A program made the position numbers and the translations under genes. Under the pieces are notes generated by a model. It was not told the origin of the DNA. It did not search any database and saw nothing but the letters and a program-made list of their open reading frames with translations. Source: Chitinophagaceae bacterium (GTDB taxonomy: Bacteria; Bacteroidota; Bacteroidia; Chitinophagales; Chitinophagaceae). From it: a stretch of DNA of 40,740 bases. Of the stretch, positions 33,633-40,740 are shown one piece after another (the stretch's first letter is position 1; each line of letters starts with the position of its first letter). Location: NCBI GenBank assembly GCA_016720745.1, contig JADKKA010000014.1, positions 1 to 40,740 on the forward strand, in the 5' to 3' direction.

Positions 33633-35864
33633 ATGAAAAGGGCTGCGCTGAATTTTTTATTCATCCTGATTTGTCTGCTTTCCGCTGAATACCTTTTGGC
33701 CCAGGGAGGGATCACCTGGGGAAAAGACGGACAATCCTATTACCGGAGTGAGAACGGTGAAATCGTCCGCTACAACCTTCCGGAAAATAAAAAGGAAGTT
33801 CTGGTGATGAAGGATAAACTGAAAACTGCCGGAGCAGAGAAATCCATACCTATCCGCAGTTTTAAATTTTCGGCAGATTACGGGCAGCTCCTCCTCTATA
33901 CCAACAGCAAAAAAGTATGGAGGGCCGATACAAGGGGCGATTACTGGCATTATCAAATCGCCAATGGTCAGTTCCGGCAACTGGGTAAAAGCCGTCCTGC
34001 TTCTTCTCTGATGTTTGCCAAGTTTTCACCCGACGGAAAGAAAGTGGCCTATGTAAGTGAATACAATCTGTATGTGGAAGACCTTACCACCGGAAAAATA
34101 AGGGCCCTGACAACAGGTGGCAACCGCAAACTGATCAATGGCACATTCGACTGGGCTTATGAAGAAGAATTTTTTTGCAGGGATGGTTTTCGCTGGAGCC
34201 CCGACAGTAAACAACTGGCTTTCTGGCAAATTGATGCGAGAGGCACCAAGGATTATCTGATGCTGAATAATACAGATTCCATTTATCCTTATGCTGTTCC
34301 GGTTGAGTATCCTATTGCCGGAGAACCTCCTTCCAAATACCGGATCGGAACGGTGAATGTGCTTACCGGTAAAACCAACTGGATGAAAATTCCTGATGAT
34401 ACGGTATGGCGTACCTATGTTCCCCGGATGGAATGGGCCGCCAATAGCTCAGAACTGATTATTCAGCACCTGAACCGTAAACAAAATGAAAGTAACCTGA
34501 TGATCTGTGATGTGATCACCGGCAAAAGCAAAACCATTTATTCAGAGAAAGATTCAGCCTGGATCGATATCCTGCCCAGCTGGGATCCGGATTATGCAGG
34601 AGGAGGCTGGGACTGGTTAAACGGCGGACAGGAATTTCTTTGGGCCAGTGAAAAAGATGGCTGGCGACATTTATACCGCATCAGCCGGGATGGGAAAAAA
34701 GAAACCCTGATCACCAATGGTAAATATGATGTGATGGATATCAGCACGATTGATGAAGCCGGCGGATATGTGTACTTCCATGCATCGCCCGACAATGCTA
34801 CTCAGAAATACCTGTGCCGGACCCGACTCGATGGAACTGGCCAATTGGAAATGGTATCACCAGCTAATCAGAAAGGCACACATACTTACCGGCTTTCACC
34901 CAATGGCAAATACGCACAACATAGTTTTTCGAATTATTATACCACCCCGGTGAATGAATGGATCAGTCTTCCTGATCACAAAGGCATCAATGGTGAGAAT
35001 AAAGTGAATGATGCACTGTCCAAAGCAGCTCCTTCCAAATCCAATATTTCTTTCTTCAAAGTAAAGACAGTAGAAGGAGTGGAGATGGATGGCTGGATGG
35101 TAAAGCCCGCGAATTTTGATTCGAGTAAAAAATATCCGGTTGTATTTTATGTTTATACAGAACCCTGGGGACAAAACGTAACCGATGTATATGGCTCTGC
35201 TCAGAATTATATGTATAAGGGCGATATGAGTAAAGACGGATATATCTACATTTCTATTGATAACCGGGGAACACCGGTGCCAAAGGGAAGAGAATGGAGA
35301 AAGTCTGTCTACCGTAAAATCGGACTGGTCAATATCCGCGATCAGGCCCTGGCCGCAAAGGAAATCATGAAATGGCCCTATGTGGATAGTTCCCGTATTG
35401 CGGTATGGGGTTGGAGCGGCGGTGGTTCTGCCACATTGAACCTGATGTTCCAGTATCCTGAAATTTATAAAACAGGTATTGCCATTGCACCGGTAGCCAA
35501 CCAGCTGACCTATGATAATATCTACCAGGAGCGGTACATGGGTTTGCCACAGGAAAACAAACAGGATTTTGTAAACGGTTCTCCCATGACCTATGCCAAA
35601 AACCTGCAGGGCAATTTATTGTATGTGCATGGAACCGGTGACGATAATGTGCATTTTAATAATGCGGAAATGCTCTTCAATGAACTGATCAAATACAACA
35701 AACAGTTCCAGATGATGAATTACCCCAATCGTACTCATGGTATTTCAGAAGGCCCTGGTACTTCGGAGCATCTTTCCACTTTATACACCAAATATTTGAG
35801 GGAGCATTGCCCGCCCGGGCCGGTTAATCCGGGAGAAGCCGCAAAGCCTGTGAAGGGGTTTTAA
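33633..35864 (+). CDS. Dipeptidyl peptidase IV family serine peptidase (S9B)
   Basis: The 743-residue exported protein has a signal peptide (FLFILICLLSAEYLLAQ), a DPP-IV N-terminal beta-propeller (FDWAYEEEFFCRDGFRWSPD contains the Glu-Glu pair that binds the substrate amino end) and a C-terminal alpha/beta-hydrolase domain. The catalytic Ser595 is in WGWSGGGSATL, with Asp in GTGDDNVHF and His in NRTHGIS. Such enzymes remove X-Pro or X-Ala dipeptides from peptides in the periplasm or at the surface. The gene is monocistronic and divergent from the S4 gene. Confidence 0.95.
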   Translation: MKRAALNFLFILICLLSAEYLLAQGGITWGKDGQSYYRSENGEIVRYNLPENKKEVLVMKDKLKTAGAEKSIPIRSFKFSADYGQLLLYTNSKKVWRADTRGDYWHYQIANGQFRQLGKSRPASSLMFAKFSPDGKKVAYVSEYNLYVEDLTTGKIRALTTGGNRKLINGTFDWAYEEEFFCRDGFRWSPDSKQLAFWQIDARGTKDYLMLNNTDSIYPYAVPVEYPIAGEPPSKYRIGTVNVLTGKTNWMKIPDDTVWRTYVPRMEWAANSSELIIQHLNRKQNESNLMICDVITGKSKTIYSEKDSAWIDILPSWDPDYAGGGWDWLNGGQEFLWASEKDGWRHLYRISRDGKKETLITNGKYDVMDISTIDEAGGYVYFHASPDNATQKYLCRTRLDGTGQLEMVSPANQKGTHTYRLSPNGKYAQHSFSNYYTTPVNEWISLPDHKGINGENKVNDALSKAAPSKSNISFFKVKTVEGVEMDGWMVKPANFDSSKKYPVVFYVYTEPWGQNVTDVYGSAQNYMYKGDMSKDGYIYISIDNRGTPVPKGREWRKSVYRKIGLVNIRDQALAAKEIMKWPYVDSSRIAVWGWSGGGSATLNLMFQYPEIYKTGIAIAPVANQLTYDNIYQERYMGLPQENKQDFVNGSPMTYAKNLQGNLLYVHGTGDDNVHFNNAEMLFNELIKYNKQFQMMNYPNRTHGISEGPGTSEHLSTLYTKYLREHCPPGPVNPGEAAKPVKGF

Positions 35865-35880
35865 AAAATAAGGAGAAAAT

Positions 35881-35926
35881 ATCAAAGCTGTTCACATTTC
35901 GACAAGCTCAATGTGACAGCTTTGAT
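35881..35926. repeat. Long imperfect hairpin, probable dispersed repeat and bidirectional terminator
   Basis: The left arm (35881-35898) and right arm (35910-35926) pair over 17 bp with one bulged T, enclosing a loop TCGACAAGCTC. The inner part (CATTTCGACAAGCTCAATG) is, from memory, a sequence often seen between genes in Bacteroidota and other genomes, so this may be a REP-like dispersed element. It also ends the DPP gene and, on the other strand, could end the gene at 35988, where a T-rich stretch follows. Confidence 0.6.
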
Positions 35927-35987
35927 TGCAAGTGATTGCATTACTTTTAAAAGTATGTGTTGTAGTTTTCAAGATTATTACATTGAT

Positions 35988-36437
35988 TTAGTATTGTTTA
36001 AAAAAATTACTAAAAGTTCTCTCGATATTTGAAAGTTGCTCTTGCGTTGCTTTGGGGAACTGGGTAAAATTGCCACGTTTTATAAAGATTCTGAAAGTAG
36101 TATTTAGCTGAGTCCAAAACTGCAAATGGAAAAAGATTATTCTTTTATCCAAACCATATGCTTTTAAAGACTGATCGATTAATTGAATTGAAATAGTCAA
36201 TTCTGAGATTGCATCTGTCATTTTAATTTCTGTCAATAGCTCGTTTAAGCTTTGGTTCTCAGTATTTCGAGCGATTTCAAATAAAGCATTACAATCTTTC
36301 GCTTTTTGCAGTACAAGTTCATGGAGCGAATGAATTAGCGTAATTTTTGAATATTTACTTGAAACTACAATGCTTAGAATTGAAATTATAAGTGAAACGC
36401 CAGCAATAATTAAGGTTAAAGTGTTAGAATCTTGCAT
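35988..36437 (-). CDS. Unrecognised small protein with one N-terminal membrane span
   Basis: The 149-residue product has one strong membrane span (LIIAGVSLIISILSIVV) after a short polar start, then a largely helical cytoplasmic part with no motif I recognise. It is AT-rich compared with its neighbours on the left, which suggests acquisition by transfer. It follows the 110-residue gene by 11 bp on the same strand, so the two probably form an operon. Confidence 0.6.
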   Translation of the reverse strand: MQDSNTLTLIIAGVSLIISILSIVVSSKYSKITLIHSLHELVLQKAKDCNALFEIARNTENQSLNELLTEIKMTDAISELTISIQLIDQSLKAYGLDKRIIFFHLQFWTQLNTTFRIFIKRGNFTQFPKATQEQLSNIERTFSNFFKQY

Positions 36438-36448
36438 TGAATTTATTT

Positions 36449-36781
36449 TCAGGACTTATTCGTTTCAGTAACCACCTTTAAGGATAATGAGGCTGCATTT
36501 TCATGTATTACACTTTCTATATCGTCAAATTTGTCTTTGGGGCATGAGCGGTTTATATTATAAAATAGTTGACCCGACCCAATTGGACTGACCTGAATTA
36601 CTACATATTTTTCATAGTCAGGTACAATTTGAGCAATTTTGTTTTGTATAATTTTTAGCATCTCCATGATCTTGGTTATGCTTACCATTTTGTTTTTGGG
36701 ATTGGATTTAACAGGTGATGCAAGGCTACTATGGAAAGTATTAGGTGCTTCTTTATCAGATCTCTTTTTAGCTTTTGCCAT
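36449..36781 (-). CDS. Unrecognised small basic protein
   Basis: The 110-residue protein has a Lys-rich, probably disordered start (AKAKKRSDKEAPN) and then a folded-looking part with ITKIMEMLKIIQNKIAQIVPDYEKY. I do not recognise a family. It is transcribed away from the DUF3800 remnant, with a perfect inverted repeat in the shared promoter region. Its AT-rich coding sequence matches the next gene. Confidence 0.55.
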   Translation of the reverse strand: MAKAKKRSDKEAPNTFHSSLASPVKSNPKNKMVSITKIMEMLKIIQNKIAQIVPDYEKYVVIQVSPIGSGQLFYNINRSCPKDKFDDIESVIHENAASLSLKVVTETNKS

Positions 36782-36793
36782 GATATGAATTTA

Positions 36794-36814
36794 CATTTTA
36801 TATTATATAAAATG
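36794..36814. promoter_or_regulatory. Perfect 9-bp inverted repeat in a divergent promoter region
   Basis: CATTTTATA (36794-36802), spacer TTA, TATAAAATG (36806-36814). It lies between the divergent starts at 36781 and 36858, the right place for an operator that controls both. It has no GC pairs near the base, so it is not a terminator. Confidence 0.45.
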
Positions 36815-36857
36815 ACCTATTTTTAATAATTTAGTACATCAATCTACTTAAATAGAA

Positions 36858-37245
36858 ATGAAAACGTTTAATTTTTACTGTGATGAAAGCTGTCACTTAG
36901 AAAATGATCAACAGCAGTTCATGCTTATTGGCTATGTCAGCTGTGCGTACAATCAAATTAAACTTCATACAAGCTACATAAAAAATATCAAAAAGAAATA
37001 TGGAATTCTTTCGGAAATTAAATGGATATCGCTTTCTAAATCCGGTTATCCTTTTACAAATTTATAGTCTTCTTCCAACAGCTTACAATACAGAGCAATT
37101 GTTGGAAATCTAAGATGAAGCATGAAGAGTTTAATCAAGTCTGATGTTTTATTATAAAGTGTTTTTCAACTTTTGAATAAAATCCAGGAATAATTTAATA
37201 TTTATTTGATATAAAGGCTCGAGTGCTAAAAAGTATCAGGCTCGG
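36858..37245 (+). pseudogene. DUF3800-family protein remnant with several frameshifts
   Basis: The first 60 codons read FNFYCDESCHLENDQQQFML and later GILSEIKWISLSK, typical of DUF3800 (the usual text is CDESGH; here Gly is Cys). After 37055 the frame is lost, but fragments continue in other frames: SLQYRAIV, SKMKHEEFNQ, LMFYYKVFF, LLNKIQE, NIYL and IKGSSAKKY, ending near 37245. At least five indels in about 190 bp are needed to join them. The rest of the usual protein is absent. DUF3800 is an RNase H-like domain often carried by mobile or defence-related regions. The decay could be real or, given the other indels nearby, partly sequence error. Confidence 0.7.
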
Positions 37246-37994
37246 GATATTTAAATCGTCATTTCTAGCTGTTAGAACTCTTCAAAGTTCGTCCCGAAGT
37301 GATTGTGCGCTTCGTTTTCTGTGCTTTGTTTCTTTGGGCTTTAAGTTTGCCGTGGCTTCGTTCCTCTGCGTTCCCCTTCTTCCTTTTGGATCGATTCACT
37401 TATTCTTCTTGATTTAAGTAAATGCCTCTGGTTTATAAGTTTCCTCTTTGTTTGACTTTTGCGGGCTCGGTCATTATTTGGAATTTTTAAGTTTGGGTAT
37501 GGGTTTCATTTGGCCAGATCCTGTAAAGCGGCCGCTGCGTTGTTTGTCTTTGGTGCGGCTGGTTGTGGGGGTGGTAAATAAAGAAAATCCACCGCCGGTT
37601 CTTGGATTAGGTCCTATAAAGAGGGCCAAGGTAAAATGGGGTTTTGTGCAGAAGAAGTTGAAAACAAAAAGATCGACTTTTTGTGTGACGGTTGTGTTGT
37701 TTTGGAACCGCAGGCGATCGATTCTTACCTCCGTGCCTGGGCGGAGGGGCGGAGAGCTCCTGTTTTTTAAAACGCAAAAGCCGTCTTCTTGTGTCCGGCC
37801 TTCACTCCTTCTTCCTTGGAAGTGGCATTTTACTTTCCTCCCCTAAGTTTAAAGGAGTTGTTTTATTAATTTTGTGCTTTAAAGTGCTTTTGGAAGGCTA
37901 AAGTTTACGAAAACAATTTAAACAAATGTAATTTCTACTCCTTGCAGTGCAAGGTGTTTTTAGTAATTTTAGTCCATTAGAAATATTTCCGTTT
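37246..37994. other. About 750 bp without a recognisable gene
   Basis: Open frames in this stretch have odd, Phe/Leu/Ser-rich or Arg-rich translations with no family resemblance. The plus strand is T- and G-rich with many TTCTTTG-like stretches. Short hairpins are present: CCTCCG/CGGAGG at 37728-37747 and the 7-bp palindrome CCTTGCA-G-TGCAAGG at 37940-37954, the latter followed by TGTTTTT, which could terminate a plus-strand transcript. I found no tRNA, rRNA or attachment site here. Its nature is unknown. Confidence 0.5.
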
Positions 37995-39464
37995 CTATAC
38001 TAAGGTCGGTTTAGAGTCTTTTGGCAAAACTCGTATTAGTGACTTTTCGATAAACTCAAAATGATATTCTAAATCTGAAACAGTTTCCGGATATTCACAC
38101 AAATTATTATTCCATAAGTACTTATGGAAATAAGGGATGGTTTCAATTCCCTTGTAATAATTCTCGATATTATATTTTTCGTTCGGGCTGTGCAGGTTAT
38201 CGTTATCCAGTCCAAAACCCATAAACACGATCTTAATGCCCAGTTCTTTTTCCAGGATCGAGCAAATGGGAATACTGCCACCGCCACGTACCGGAATGGG
38301 TTGTTTGCCAAAAGTGGTCTTTACCGCTTTTTCAGCCGCCAGGTATCCCTTACTGTCAATCGGCGTCATATAAGGTTCACCGCCATGATGTTCAAAAGCT
38401 TTTACGGTTACTCCTTTGGGTGCAATGGATTTGAAATAGCTCAGTAATTTCTTGGTGATTTTTTGGAAGACTGGTTCGGCACCAGGCGGGCGGAAATTTT
38501 GGCCGTAGCCTTGGAAGGCAATACGGTTTTAGCCCCTTCTCCCGTATAACCACCCCAGATACCATTCACTTCAATGGTAGGGCGGATACCAGTACGCTCA
38601 TAAGTGGTATATCCTTTTTCACCCCAAAGCTCTTTCACGCCCAGGTCTTTCTTATAAGCTGTTTCACTGTAAGGAGCTTTATTGATCAGGTCTCTTTCTT
38701 TTTTGGAAGCCTTTACCACATCATCATAAAAACCGGGGATGGTGATATGGTTATTCTTATCATGACAGGAAGCGATCATCTGGGCCAGAATGGTAATCGG
38801 GTTGGCCACAGCGCCACCGTATGTTCCGCTATGCAGGTCACGGTTAGCAGCAGTAACTTCTACTTCGATATAACTGACCCACCACTCCCGTATCCAGCGA
38901 AGGGATTCATACTGAGCATGGAACTATCGCTGATCAGGATCACATCTGCTTTCAGTAAAGCTTTGTTGGCACCCACAAATTTTCCAAGGTTAGGAGAACC
39001 TACTTCTTCTTCACCTTCTATCAGAAACTTGATATTGGTGCTCATGGAATTAGTCTTCGTCATGATCTCCAGGGCCTTTACATGCATGTAAAACTGTCCT
39101 TTATCATCCGCACTGCCACGGGCAAAGACCATTCCGTCCTTGATCACGGGTTCAAAGGGACCGCTATGCCAGAGTTCCAGTGGCTCGGGAGGCTGTACAT
39201 CATAGTGACCATACACGAGAACCGTGGGTTTGGAAGGATCAATGATTTTTTCACCGTACACCACCGGGTGGCCATCGGTGGCCATCACTTCTGCTTTATT
39301 GCAACCGGCATCCAGCAGACTTTTCTTTACGGCTTCAGCACATTTGGTCATATCCGCTTTGTGTTCGCTTTTGGCGCTGATGGAGGGGATGCGGGCAGGT
39401 CCATCATTTCGTTCAGGAAACGTTCTTTGTTTTTTCCCTGGTATTCTTTCCATACTTGTGACAT
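37995..39464 (-). CDS. M20 family dipeptidase, broken by at least four indels
   Basis: The gene starts MSQVWKEYQGKNKERFLNEM at ATG 39464. In shifted frames it continues with RIPSISAKSEHKADM, metal-site motifs VLVYGHYDVQPPEP and SADDKGQFYMHVKAL, LIEGEEEVGSPNL, then NRDLHSGTYGGAVANP, FEHHGGEPYMTP, GGSIPICSILEKEL and DNDNLHSPNEKYNIENY. These are the zinc ligands and catalytic Glu of M20 peptidases, which hydrolyse dipeptides with two zinc ions. Frame changes occur near 39395, near 38905, near 38875 and at the T-run 38459-38464 (one base short). All conserved blocks are present in the right order, which points to sequence error rather than decay. Confidence 0.85.
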
Positions 39465-39509
39465 GGTAATAAGTTTAGGATAGGCGAAGGTAAGGAGGAA
39501 CGGGGATGT

Positions 39510-39544
39510 GAAGTCTGGAGTCTTGAGTCGGGAGTCATGAGTAG
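39510..39544. repeat. Five heptamer repeats between dinB and the dipeptidase gene
   Basis: GAAGTCT-GGAGTCT-TGAGTCG-GGAGTCA-TGAGTAG: five units of 7 bp with core GAGTC. Similar runs are, from memory, scattered in intergenic regions of Bacteroidota. No coding or hairpin role is visible. Confidence 0.6.
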
Positions 39545-39584
39545 GGGCTGACTTAAAGAAAAAGGGGCTAAACAATCACTATCG

Positions 39585-40740
39585 TTAATCGGATGCGTTT
39601 TTTTGGCTGGCTGCCAGTTGGTTTGTCTTATTAGCACCGGTATTCACCGCCTTGGTTACCAGTTTACTCCCAAACGATCCTTGATATCATCCACGGCTTT
39701 ATAGATTCAGTTTCTACACATTTGTTTTCAAACAAACTCATTTGCATCGTGATCCGGATCATATGACTGTGAACCGACCCCCAGCAACCGAACCGGTCTT
39801 CCTTTCTGGTAGGATTTGGTGAAGAGGTCTTTTACCTTGGCAATAGCACATCATCCAGTGCGGGGTAATCAACCGACTCCCTGGCGGAAGTAGTTTCAAA
39901 ATCGGAGTAACGGATCTTCACCGTTACACAACCGGTCATTTTCTCATCCTCTCTTAATCCGTAACAGGTTTTTCGGTCAGTCTTACAACTCTTTATGCAG
40001 GAAATCCAGATCGGCATAATGCACAGTCAAAGTGTTTTTCATGACTCATGCTTTTCTGTTCCCAGTCGGTCGTGATTTCAGCACTACCCCTTCCATGGGC
40101 TTTATGCCAGAGTGCTTCTCCCCATTTACCGGCAATACGTTCCATATGTTCAATGGGTGTTTTTGGCAATATCCTCGATGGTATAAATGCCATAGACGTT
40201 TTAAATGCTGTTCGGTTTGTTTACCGACCCCGTTGATTTTCTCAATCCCCAGGGGCCAGAGAAATGCGGTTTCTTTTCCATGCAGTATTTCAGAAAACCA
40301 TTGGGCTTGGCCATTGGTGGCCATCTTACTGTATGAAACGGGCGGAGGATAATCCCCCCTGAAATGGGGAGCCCCGTTTCTTTGTTGATATGAGATCCCG
40401 CAGTTCCTGGCAAATTTGGCCGCGCCAAAATATTTTCCGCATTCCGCTGAGATCGCGTAGAATTCATCAATACTGGCCTTCTCAAATAAGGGGGCTTTGG
40501 CGGCAATGATATCGGTGACCCAACAGAGTACTGGCTATATTGTTTACTGCTGGCATGGTCACGATGGCCTGCGGGCATAATTGCAGGGCTTTCTTCATCG
40601 GCATGGCCGAATGCACTCAGGAGGTGCGGGCCTCGTAACTGCGGGTAGATACCACGCCCGTTCGCAACCTTGGCAATCACCGGCTTTCCTTTTCCAGCGC
40701 GAGTTGACCAGGATCTCTACCGATACAAAATGAATCGAGA
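39585..40740 (-). CDS. dinB: DNA polymerase IV (DinB), 5' end outside the window, many frameshifts
   Basis: DinB is a Y-family translesion polymerase. Fragments in all three minus frames give the family blocks in order: FVSVEILVNSRWK near the window edge, MPMKKALQLCPQAIVTMPA-like text, SIDEFYA-like text, KPNGFLKYCMEKK, INGVGKQTEQHLK (helix-hairpin-helix), KTPIEHMERIAGKWGEALW, KMTGCVTVKIRYSDFETTS, MQMSLFEN and a C-terminal NTGANKTNQLAASQ ending at TAA 39585-39587. The MQMSLFEN text resembles a beta-clamp-binding motif. At least ten indels are needed to restore one frame. The start lies past 40740. Such density suggests an unpolished contig end rather than a true pseudogene. Confidence 0.8.

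Noticed and set aside
37223..37901. Open frames of 64-132 codons on the plus strand in the AT-rich patch
   Set aside because: Translations are of odd composition with no family resemblance, and the frames overlap each other; they look like chance openings in a T/G-rich non-coding strand.
1..40740. CRISPR arrays, tRNA and rRNA genes, insertion sequences
   Set aside because: None seen: no spaced direct repeats, no tRNA T-loop/acceptor pattern, no transposase ORF and no terminal inverted repeats with target duplications.

Overview
The window is from a Bacteroidota genome, most likely a Chitinophagaceae-like member. Supporting signs are a fused CcoNO oxidase subunit, a carboxypeptidase-regulatory TonB receptor, Sec-type (clade II) NosZ with a NosL/D/F/Y set, an S9B dipeptidyl peptidase, and promoters of the TAnnTTTG type. 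Family assignments come from reading translated motifs; no database search was possible.

Layout. 1-6.6 kb holds housekeeping and catabolic genes: a 5'-truncated BNR-repeat protein, a membrane fatty acid desaturase, a Tat-exported GH109-like Gfo/Idh/MocA protein, trmD and a small lipoprotein. 6.7-15.6 kb is a complete cbb3 cytochrome oxidase locus on the minus strand (ccoI, ccoS, fused ccoNO, ccoQ, ccoP, ccoG, ccoH, and a TauE/SafE-type membrane protein). 15.7-20.5 kb is a probable metal (copper) handling cluster: a BNR protein ending in a YHS domain, a TonB receptor, a His-rich secreted protein and a small Cys-motif protein broken by an in-frame stop. 20.6-28.3 kb is a nitrous oxide reductase locus (cytochrome c, nosZ, FAS1 lipoprotein, membrane-fused nosL, nosD, nosF, nosY) followed by a RIC di-iron repair gene. 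28.5-32.1 kb is regulatory: an Rrf2 regulator, a second RIC gene, a PAS histidine kinase and a response regulator with a CRP/FNR-type output. 32.1-35.9 kb carries two Hsp20 genes, an S4 RNA-binding gene and a dipeptidyl peptidase. 35.9-38 kb is a visibly AT-rich accessory patch with two unrecognised small genes, a decayed DUF3800 gene and about 750 bp without a gene. 38-40.74 kb holds an M20 dipeptidase and dinB, both riddled with indels.

How it works together. High-affinity oxygen respiration (cbb3) and N2O respiration (Nos) both need copper, and the metal cluster lies between them. A shared 14-bp palindrome of FNR type, CTGAT-N4-ATCAG, lies upstream of ccoI, ccoS, the nos cytochrome/Rrf2 pair and the RIC-kinase-regulator operon. 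At three of these promoters it sits 32-33 bp from a TAnnTTTG-like -7 element. The REC-CRP protein encoded in the window is a good candidate for the regulator that binds it. No nitrite or NO reductase gene is present here.

Caution: at least six well-conserved genes carry one or more small indels, mostly in homopolymers, and these become very dense after 37 kb. Unpolished consensus is a likelier cause than biological decay for most of them.
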